From: Septoria linicola
Lineage: Eukaryota; Ascomycota; Dothideomycetes; Mycosphaerellales; Mycosphaerellaceae
Length of the DNA: 64,000 nucleotides
Direction: 5' to 3'
Assembly (NCBI GenBank): GCA_024114885.1
Contig: CP099420.1
Span: forward strand, 310,001 to 374,000
Positions 56,098-64,000 of this stretch are shown here, piece after piece. Numbering within the stretch: the first letter of the stretch is position 1; each line of letters begins with the position of its first letter. The position numbers and the translations under genes were made by a program. Below the pieces are notes generated by a model, which was not told the DNA's origin, made no database searches, and saw only the letters and a program-made list of their open reading frames with translations.

Positions 56098-56662
56098 CTA
56101 TTCTTTACTGTCGCAGAAGACTCGCAGTACTTGCTTGAAGCGGTCTCCAATCCAGCTCTCGTCACTGAATTGCTCTGATTCGGCATGCGACAAGCCACCC
56201 AAGTCGAGGTCCGCTTCCGGTAGCTCGTGAAGAACGGCTTCGAGCGTCCGCCAGCTCTTCGGGCGAATGTAGAATCTCCGCAGTGGTGGAGGGAGTGTCT
56301 CCTCAGTCAAAAACCCTGTGAGGTTGGATCGAGATCGTGCGAAGACCCTTGACACAAGCCATGAACGATAACGAGACCGGCTCTCGCCAGGCACCAGGCT
56401 ATGCTGTGACAGCAGGCCAAGAGTCATCGTGCCACGATGGAGTTCGATGCCCTGCTGAAGTACGATGGGCATTGCAGTGATGCTGGACTGTTGGAATGAG
56501 GCGTTCTCCATGGGCCCTCCACAATGTGATGCCGAGCGTGCCGAGCTCGATTTCGGAACGACTGAGTGCCAGCCGGGTTGGCAAACCTTGTTCTTCAACT
56601 TGTGCTTTGGACTTTCTTGCCCTCTTAATTCTGGACCACAGCAATTCTTGAGCAGCGATCAT
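56098..56662 (-). CDS. Possible small two-exon hypothetical protein
   Basis: Not recognised. An ATG at 56662 opens MIAAQELLWSRIKRARKSKAQVEEQ, a basic helix. A second protein-like segment in another frame ends at 56098 and reads MTLGLLSQHSLVPGESRSRYRSW, then LPPPLRRFYIRPKSWRTLEAVLHELPEADLDLGGL and an acidic C-terminus. A GTTTGCC donor after the first segment and a CCAACAG acceptor before the second would join them, but the exact splice is uncertain. A frameshift is the alternative. Composition of both parts is more coding-like than anything else nearby. Confidence 0.35.
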
Positions 56663-58098
56663 GTTTCCCAGCTTGGCTCCTAGCTACCGACACATTTTGG
56701 GGATACCGCAGGTTGATCACGAATGCATACCCATTGCATGACTGAAAAGTCTAAGAGCAAGATTGTGTTGTCCCGTTCTCACATATTTCGAACGACTGAC
56801 CATGATCATAAACACTCACAAGACCACTGAGCAAATCGTAGCTTCGTTCGGAATCGACTACCTGCGAAATGAAGGATTATGGGGAGTTAGCACGGCACTG
56901 CGAGACATTGAGGTAGAAGTGGCCAAATTTCTTCTGTCGAGATGTGGTAATCGAGTCTGCCTCGCACAGCTTACTATGCTTTGTTGTGAGATGACTACAC
57001 CTATGTCTGCGCTGAGGCAAGAATCTTCTTCCACTGTCGAAGCTAATGTTCCGTAGAAGTCGTTGTCAATTGAGCACAGGAACTATTGCTCGATTGGGGG
57101 GTGAACGCTTTCCTACAGACACATGGGTATTCATCGGAGTACCTCTAGGCTATAGCTCCATACTCCGTGGGGACGATCGATGTTGTCAGCCAAGATGTGA
57201 CCTGTTCAATAAGAGGCAAAGTGCACTTATCAAGAGAACATACTATCCTCGAGTAGACTGTCGGGCTGCTTGACAGGCAGGATCTGATGCCTGAGCTGGT
57301 GCAGCTGGGTCATAGTACACCTGATGTGTTGATATGAGTGTGATATGACGTGGTAGACGGACTTTCAACGAATGGCATTGATGCTGTGGAAGTCCCTTTG
57401 CCCGACTTCTGACCTAGACTAGTGCGATGTACAGCATTATATTCAACCAGAAATTCATGCTTATTCATTCCCCGCTAGTAAAAATCGCGGCCCGCTTAGC
57501 TCAGGTTGGTGTTTCTACTCCGCAAGTCTCCGACTATAGCTAATTTCTTCCAGTGGTGTATGTTATATCCATGTCCACACCTAATACACTAGCTAATGTC
57601 AGTTCAGAGAGCGCTGCACTTGTACACCAGGCATGCAGAGGTCGGTTGTTCAATCCAGCCAGTGGGCATAGCTTTTGGCCATTGTTTCGCGTGTTGTGGT
57701 GTTGTCTGAAATGGTATGTGTGCGGAAATCCAACTTCACTTGGACGCCAAGCTTTTCCGGGTGAATGTGGTCCGAGCATTCATCACACGCTGGTATACAT
57801 ATCTCGGGGAGTCGCAAAATGTGGGGAAGCAATAATTTTGCTTCAGCGCGTGGAACGTGGAGTTTGAGGTCATTCAGGAGTTGAAGGATGACGAGAAGGG
57901 TGAAGACGGATAGAAGCGTTACACAACTTGACACCGCAGTAGCCGACCACGATAGGACATGTATAAGACATGGACAGACATCACCATCCATGTGTACGTC
58001 CTGCTGTGTCCATACTGACTTGTTATGGTGTAGAGAAGGCTCGGTAACATGTTGCGTGTGACCATGTATTATTCCAAGCTGTCACAAGCACCATCATC
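56663..58098. other. Gene-poor stretch
   Basis: About 1.4 kb without a supported gene. The segment 57497-57512 recalls a tRNA D-arm (TTAGCTCAGGTTGGT), but no anticodon or T-arm follows. Confidence 0.4.
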
Positions 58099-59254
58099 TC
58101 ATAGCACAGGACTCGACACATCAGCAGCAGTCTTGAGAGCATCCTCAAATGCTGCCCATGTCATGCGCCCTCCACCACACTCCGTTCCAACACCAAACTG
58201 CAGACCAGGCACAACTCGCTCTGCAGCCTCGATGATCTGCTTCGTCAACTGCGGCTCATGCTCATGCACACAACCGAGATACAGCTCAGTACCGTTCTTC
58301 TCTAGGACTGAACGTAACGCATGCAGTGGACTCAGGTATTTGTCAAGCCCAACCTCAGGTCGCTCAACAGCGGACTTAGGTACCGGCATATGCGACCAGT
58401 TGATCTTTCGTGGCGAGGCTTCCGTAACGAGCTTCTGTCGCTCAACGACCACTGCTAGCGAGGCTGGTTCGTGCCAATGTTTGTGATCCATGTCGCCTGG
58501 CATATGTTAGCATACGGACTTCCGTAGGAGTGCAAAAGTCAGCCTCACCATAGCAATTGTGCAAGCCCAGCTCGACATCCTCATCAACTTGACTGATCAT
58601 GCGGACAATGTAGTCAACCATGTATGACTTCACGTCACCCTCCCACCAAGGCTTGTACCATTCCAGGCCGGAATTCTCCTTGACAGTATCTGGGTTCAGA
58701 GCTTCCCAGAACGCAGTATCTCCCGCGATGTCGATCTGAATTGCCAGATCTGCATGTGGGATGGCATCTTGGATGTTCCGTATAGCACGGAAAAGCGCCT
58801 CCTCGCATATGGGTTCGATGCGAACCTGGAAAGCTTTCTGCACGAACGGGAAGAGAACGTTTGCCACGGTAGGTACGCAGACCTGCATACGAACACCGTG
58901 CGGGATCACGCCTTCGTCCCGCAGCCTGCTGAAAACAGCATAGCTGTCGATAGCCGCTTTGTCGTATCCGGTCTCCAGTCCGGCTTTCTGTATGGCCTCC
59001 ACACCTTCATCGACCTGTTCTGGCGTGAAGGTGTCTGTCTGAATGGGTGCATTGTATTCAAATCTTGTCTTCATAGCCGGATAGGCATTGAAGACTTCGG
59101 CCTGAAATAGCGTGAAGTAATGCCGGACTCCAGTCTCGCCATCTGGAATGCGCTTCAGCCGCCCAGGCAGAGCTGCGAGGCATTGTCGAAATACAGCCTC
59201 CGTATCTGGCAGTGGTACACTGCCGACCAGATGACAGCCAAGAGCTCGTGCCAT
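58099..59254 (-). CDS. MetE-like (cobalamin-independent methionine synthase C-domain-like) protein
   Basis: A 367-residue stand-alone member of the UROD/MetE-like TIM-barrel superfamily. Two exons; intron 58497-58548 (branch TGCTAACA) joins LHNCYG to DMDHKHWHEP. The start at 59254 (MARALGCHLVGSVPLP) is the first ATG; further upstream only TTG exists in frame. Zinc-site residues of MetE are recognisable: the HxC pair in LHNCYG (His232, Cys234) and a late Cys in GTECGGGRM (about Cys342). The start CHLVGSVPLPDTE...RIPDGETG is typical of fungal members of this small family. The length is half that of full MetE and lacks its N-terminal domain, so the methyl donor and acceptor are unknown. Probably cytosolic. 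Confidence 0.85.
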
Positions 59255-60279
59255 GGCGTCGGATCTGCTGTGAGAAGCGGTGTGATATATGTCGATCTGG
59301 ATCAATTATGAACTTCGTATGTGTGCTTGTGAGCTAAGGACACACAGATTGAACATGAAGATTGGCCGTGGCGGGCGGGATGACCGATGCCGAAGATATG
59401 CATAGCTTTAGTTGATTGCTTCCTTGTGCGGCAGCGGTTCGTCTCTGCCTATGCAGCTAGCGATGCTATGCGGCATCGTGCAGCTGAGATGTTGGAGGGT
59501 TGGTGACCATTCAGCGAATGCTTTCGGTCTCTGGGCTTGTTCTGATAGACACCGGCACTCGTCCGCTGAACTACTTGTCTGCCTTGGTACAGTGCAGCAT
59601 CACAACCTTAACTTACAACTGTTGAAGGCGGGTTCGAACAGTTCTGCAGTATAGGATAGTAAAAGTATTGGGAGACCTGGATCGCAGCTCGCAAAGTCTA
59701 TCTCGCTAAAGTTAGTTAGCGTGGAGGGACGGCAGAAGTGGTCTTGGCAACCCAAGGTCTGTCATCGTCCTCAATCGCTTTCAGCCTCAACTTTAGAGCC
59801 ATTACACAAACTCGACAATGGAGACCTGCTCAAGTCAGTGGAGACAAGAGGACCATACGACAAAACACTGCTCTACCCTGTGTGAAGGTCTTATTGTGCA
59901 GTATTTGTCCGCTCCCTCGGCACATAAACTCCGGACCATTCTTTAGCGTGAATGTGAAGAGTGGGCGGCCGCTCGTGGAAAGATCCAACTTGGATAACGA
60001 TTTGCGATAATGACACTGCCGAGCGGCGCCTGGCCTTCGTGCATCTGCGTTCCTGACCATTGACGGCGTGCATTGGTGCTGTATTCTTGGATGTGATGAG
60101 ACATCTGAAGGTATCTACCAGCGAGTCCAGACTTAAGGAGTAGAATACTCCCTCGTCGCGTGCTTGAGGCGTCCATGGCAGTTTTGACTGTTGAAGGAGG
60201 ATTGGTATAGAGGTGGAAGTGAGGTTGCACAGTACTAGCTAGGACCAGGTCTAACACAGCCAGCTTCAACGTGCTCGAG
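59255..60279. promoter_or_regulatory. Divergent intergenic region
   Basis: About 1 kb between the MetE-like and methyltransferase starts, presumably carrying both promoters. No coding segment or repeat supported. Confidence 0.45.
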
Positions 60280-61317
60280 ATGGAGGCCGATGAGAGGACT
60301 GATCACGATAGTACCTTCGGTGGTGAACGTGACTCGCTTGCTAGCAGCCATACTTCACTGAGCAGCGCCATCACGAGATACCAGTACGAGAATGGCCGTC
60401 GCTACCATGCCTACCAAGCTGGGAAGTACCACTTTCCGAACGACGAGAAAGAGCTAGAGCGTATGGACATCGAGCATCACAATCAGAAGTTGCAGCTAGA
60501 CGGAAGACTACATCTATGTCCTTTGGTCGACGATCCTAAGGAGATACTCGATCTTGGAACGGGAACAGGAATCTGGGCAATGGAGATGGCTGATGAGTAT
60601 CCGGACTGCCAGATCTTAGGAACAGACCTAAGTCCGGTGCAGCCCACCTGGGTGCCTCCCAATTGTCGGTTTGAGATTGATGATTTCGACAGAGACTGGG
60701 CCTTCGGCAGCGAGCGCTTCGATATGATACATCACCGCTTTCTTCTCGGCCACGTCTCAAACTATGTGAGCTTTTACAAGCAAGCCTATGATGCTATCAG
60801 GCCTGGCGGAAGCATCGAGCTTGTCGAGATCGAATGGTTGACCTACTGCGATGACGATTCTGTACCGCAGGACTCTGCTATGGTGCGCTGGGGAGTTCTC
60901 ATGGCAGAAGCATTCGCGAAGATGGGCAGGCAAGCCCCCACAGCGGAACAGTACAAGCAATGGCTGGAGGACACAGGTTTCGAGAACGTGCACAGTGAGA
61001 TCATCAAGAGACCTACGAACGACTGGCCTAAGGACCCCAACATGAAGGAGATTGGTAAGTACTGCTGCTTGAACTTCCTGGAGGGTATGGAAGGCTTCAC
61101 AGTCGCGCCGTTCACGAGGATCTTGGGCTGGAAGCTCGAGGAATGTCAGGTGCTTCTGGCACAGCTGCGCAAAGAGTGGGTGACGAGGAGGCTCCATGGA
61201 TATCACAAAGGCATCATCGTCCATGCGACAAAGCCGAAGAGCCCGGGAGCGACGCCAGCGAAGGCGGCTGTAGAGGCGCAAACGACACCTGTAGCACCAT
61301 CAACATCAGTATCATGA
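60280..61317 (+). CDS. TAM/LaeA-type SAM-dependent methyltransferase
   Basis: A 345-residue single-exon class I methyltransferase of the fungal TAM-domain group that includes LaeA-like regulators and secondary-metabolism enzymes. The start at 60280 (MEADERTDHDS) was chosen; an in-frame GTG lies 9 bp upstream. Key blocks are the lead-in YQYENGRRYHAYQAGKY and the MDIEHHNQKL segment, then motif I ILDLGTGTGIWAMEMAD at about residues 89-105, the GTDLSPVQPTWVPPNC block, RFDMIHHRFLLGH and RPGGSIELVEIEW. These are the standard TAM signatures. The C-terminus ends in a Pro/Ala/Thr-rich tail. No backbone biosynthetic gene is nearby, so the substrate is open. Confidence 0.9.
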   Translation: MEADERTDHDSTFGGERDSLASSHTSLSSAITRYQYENGRRYHAYQAGKYHFPNDEKELERMDIEHHNQKLQLDGRLHLCPLVDDPKEILDLGTGTGIWAMEMADEYPDCQILGTDLSPVQPTWVPPNCRFEIDDFDRDWAFGSERFDMIHHRFLLGHVSNYVSFYKQAYDAIRPGGSIELVEIEWLTYCDDDSVPQDSAMVRWGVLMAEAFAKMGRQAPTAEQYKQWLEDTGFENVHSEIIKRPTNDWPKDPNMKEIGKYCCLNFLEGMEGFTVAPFTRILGWKLEECQVLLAQLRKEWVTRRLHGYHKGIIVHATKPKSPGATPAKAAVEAQTTPVAPSTSVS

Positions 61318-61701
61318 GGCGACAGCAGTCCAGTCCATCTCCATCAGAACTCTCGCCGAATCACGCTCTGCCGCCTTTGCCTCACGCGAAATTGCGGAGC
61401 TCTTAGATGGTCCCTTGACCAGAGATCTGTTCCTCATTCTTGACGGCCATAAGTGGACGCTGCTGACACGAAAGCCAAACAGTAGCGCATGTACAATGCG
61501 TCTTTGCCTCCAGGGCATGGCCGCGAAAATGTCGTTGTGCCGTCTACCTCGTGCTCGTTGGGTAAAGATAGCAGCATTGTTGCGAAGATATACACGCATC
61601 TTCTCGAAGGAAACGACCTGCAATCTCAGCTCGAAGATCTCGCCATTTCGACGACCAGAACTCGCAAAACCCAGAAAGCGATTCACCCAGACCATAGCTA
61701 A
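61318..61701 (+). pseudogene. Possible remnant of a small gene downstream of the methyltransferase
   Basis: Two protein-like pieces in different frames: RTLAESRSAAFASREIAELLDGPL...ILDGHKWTLLTRKPNSSA to about 61485, then MYNASLPPGHGRENVVVPSTSC...KIYTHLLEGNDLQSQLEDLAI to the stop at 61701. A single-base shift near 61485 would join them. No ATG precedes the first piece. Not recognised; could also be chance. Confidence 0.3.
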
Positions 61702-62603
61702 CAGATAATCCAGCATGGCAATACTCATTACCACATGCCTAATCAGTCAACGCATCCGGCCGCTTATGTCCCTTCTTTGACAATCCTCTGGCACCATCAA
61801 TCAACACAGTTGCGCCATCAAAGCCAAATCATCCTGCAATGCAACCTGCGCATGCCACCGATCACAGTCTCGATCCTGGAGTCTTGAGCCGCATCCCAAC
61901 AATGGCAGCACATGAAAAGTCGCGCGGCATTGATCGGCATAGGAAAGTGACCGAGTAGACTGGCGTCTTGTGATCGACGACGCATTGTTGCAGATATGTC
62001 TCGGCGAAAGAGACGTCCATGTTCATGACCTTTCGAGTTCGTCTTGCTTTACACGCTGGAAGGTCTGCAAAGGTGCATACAAGCATCATAGAACCACGAT
62101 AGAACTCACCTAGAATACCATCTTCTCCTCAATCTAGACTTCCCATCCTCGTCGCTCATGGAAACAGTATCCACCTGCTCACCCCTCGCGAGTCGCGTGG
62201 CTCCAGGATCGAAATACAAGGCTGAGTGGTCCGTGCCACCGCCAAGCCGCAGTCTCTGTATGACGTGCTTGCCTCACCTTGTTCTTCCCATCCAATCGAA
62301 CCACAACCGAGCCGGTTCTCCCTTGTTCTCATTCACAAACGTGCGCGTGCTTAGTTCTGTTTTCAGCAGGAGGTGAGATGCTTGGTATGCTGCGTGTACC
62401 AAGCGATATGTTTCGATTTCGTAATTGTGCCGTGTGTGAGATGATATGAGTCTGGGCGTCGATGGCGTGGTGGAGGTTTGAAAAGAAGTCGTAGGCTCTG
62501 GTAAGGTGAGTGCTGCTGATACTTAGGTTGGACTGGATTCGTGGCGAGGTAGGTTACAGGATACCTTTCGCCTTGCTTTGCTTTTCTGGATCGTTCAACC
62601 AAG
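61702..62603. other. Intergenic upstream of the permease gene
   Basis: About 900 bp with short frames only; the right end is presumably the permease promoter. Confidence 0.45.
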
Positions 62604-64000
62604 ATGGGGATTCTGGACTGGCATAGGAAGAGTCCTTCCGTTGCGGAGGAGAGTGTCAGTCATACTTCTTCGTCAAAAGATGGAGAGTATGTCGAGGCCG
62701 CCCGTGAGTATATCAATTCATCTTCCTCAATAGCCACGGCTAACCAGAAATAGACGATGGCACAGGCGTAGCACAACAATCGAAACGCCAAATCGGCGTC
62801 GTCTCTGCAGCATTCCTCATCTTCAACCGCATGGTTGGCACTGGCATCTTCGCCACACCCTCCGGCATCCTATCACAAACTGGCTCCGTCGGTCTCGCAC
62901 TGTTCATGTGGCTCGCCGGTATGCTGATTGCAGCTGCTGGTATGGCCGTCTACCTGGAGTTTGGAACCGCTATCCCTCGCAATGGAGGTGAGAAGAACTA
63001 CCTCGAATACGTCTTTCGTAGACCAAAGTTCATCGCGACTGGCTTCTACACTGGCTATGTGATCCTGCTTGGTTGGGCGGGATCGAACTCTGTCGTCTTC
63101 GGAGAGTACATCCTCACTGCCGCGAATGTGGAAGTCAACAGATGGAACCAGCGCGGTGTAGGACTCGCCTGCATCACTTCAGCCTTCCTCATCCACGGTC
63201 TGGCACTAAAGTGGGGTCTAAGATTGCAGAACTTACTCGGAATCATAAAACTCATCATCATCCTGATCATCGTCATCTCCGGCTGGGCGGCACTTGGAGG
63301 CGCTCTCAAAGTCGACAAACCAGACAACTTCACCAACGCCTTCGAAGGCACGACCGGCTCCGCATATGGCATCGTGACCGCCCTCTACAATGTCATCTGG
63401 AGCTACATCGGCTACAGCAACGCCAATTACGCCCTCAGCGAGACCCGAAACCCAATCAAGACTCTCAAGATCGCCGCTCCTACAGCTCTCATCGGTGTTG
63501 GCGTCCTCTATATGCTCGTCAACATCGCCTACTTCGCCGCCGTCCCGAAAGACGAGATCCTCGAAGCCAAGCGTATTCTCGCAGCAGCGTTCTTCCGCAA
63601 CATGTTTGGTCCCAGCGCAGAGCGCGCCATGTCCGTGTTCGTCGCGCTCTCTGCTTTTGGAAACGTGCTTTCGGTCATTTTCTCTCAAGGTCGACTGGTG
63701 CAAGAACTCGGTCGTGAGGGTATCCTACCATTCTCGCGCTTCTGGGCCAGCAACAGGCCTTTCAATGCTCCGCTGGCAGGTCTCTTCGAGCATTGGCTTG
63801 TGTCGGTTATCATCATGATGGGTCCGCCGCCGGGAGATGCGTATAACTTCATCTTGAACGTGATTAGCTACCCATTGGCCATTGTCAATACCTTTGTCGC
63901 ACTGGCATTGATCTGGTTGTATCTGCACAAGCAAGCGTGGAACTGGAACCCGCCGTTCAAGGCTACGCTGCCGGTGGCGGTGTTCTTCTTCCTGAGCAAT
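62604..64000 (+). CDS. Methionine/amino-acid permease (MUP1/LAT-like), truncated by window end
   Basis: A plasma-membrane amino-acid transporter of the APC superfamily, most like high-affinity methionine permeases. Exon 1 (62604-62703) encodes the short cytosolic tail MGILDWHRKSPSV...; intron 62704-62753 (branch GCTAAC) joins it to HDGTGVAQQSKRQIG. Exon 2 runs past the window edge. Family features are the broken TM1 motif NRMVGTGIFATPSGIL, IPRNGGEKNYLEYVFRRPKF after TM2, and YNVIWSYIGYSNANYALSETRNP around TM6, which matches the MUP1-type substrate region. At least nine helices are visible before the edge. The last residues seen are TLPVAVFFFLSN. Confidence 0.92.

Noticed and set aside
57490..57545. 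tRNA-like D-arm sequence TTAGCTCAGGTTGGT
   Set aside because: No matching acceptor stem, anticodon loop or T-arm could be found around it.

Overview
This 64 kb window is nuclear DNA of a filamentous ascomycete, most likely a Dothideomycete. The gene families fit: Zn2Cys6 regulator, TRI12-type and DHA1 MFS pumps, LaeA/TAM-type methyltransferase, small ELR-IY (2EXR/F-box-like) proteins, GH12 and GH31 enzymes. Introns are short (45-57 nt) with GT..AG ends and CTAAC/CTGAC branch sites. The class is an inference from gene content, not from a marker gene. No tRNA, rRNA or CRISPR was recognised.

Left part (1-26.6 kb): a broken GH31 alpha-glucosidase gene; a small unknown protein; a cytochrome P450; a Gfd2/RNase H-like exonuclease-fold protein; a secreted lactonase-type beta-propeller; a decayed gene at 10-11.5 kb; a 617-aa fusion of an N-carbamoyl-amino-acid hydrolase with an Asp/Glu/hydantoin racemase, divergent from a Zn2Cys6 transcription factor; three MFS transporters of three different subfamilies; and an amidohydrolase-2 protein with an unclear 5' end.

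Middle (26.7-33.9 kb): the most interesting block. A BcsA-like family 2 glycosyltransferase (four exons, 830 aa) and a UDP-glucose 6-dehydrogenase are transcribed divergently from about 1 kb of shared upstream DNA. A GPI-anchor-type GH12 endo-glucanase follows. Precursor supply (UDP-glucuronate), a membrane beta-glycan synthase and a cell-surface beta-1,4-glucanase together suggest a cell-wall or extracellular polysaccharide module, comparable in logic to bacterial bcsA plus bcsZ.

Right part: a disrupted mitochondrial-type gene (10-bp duplication, about 370-bp foreign segment, a further frame break); a small membrane protein; three ELR-IY paralogues within 6 kb together with a decayed tandem repeat; and a mitochondrial TPR-like inner-membrane protein. 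From 45.3 to 58 kb the DNA is gene-poor. It carries an AT-rich transposon relic, an almost exact 97-bp tandem duplication and a few small or doubtful coding segments. The last 6 kb holds a methionine-synthase-like enzyme, a TAM-type methyltransferase and the 5' part of a methionine-permease-like transporter that runs off the window.

Splice sites were assigned by eye from frame continuity and GT..AG/branch signals. They agree with conserved protein motifs but were not checked by alignment or RNA data.
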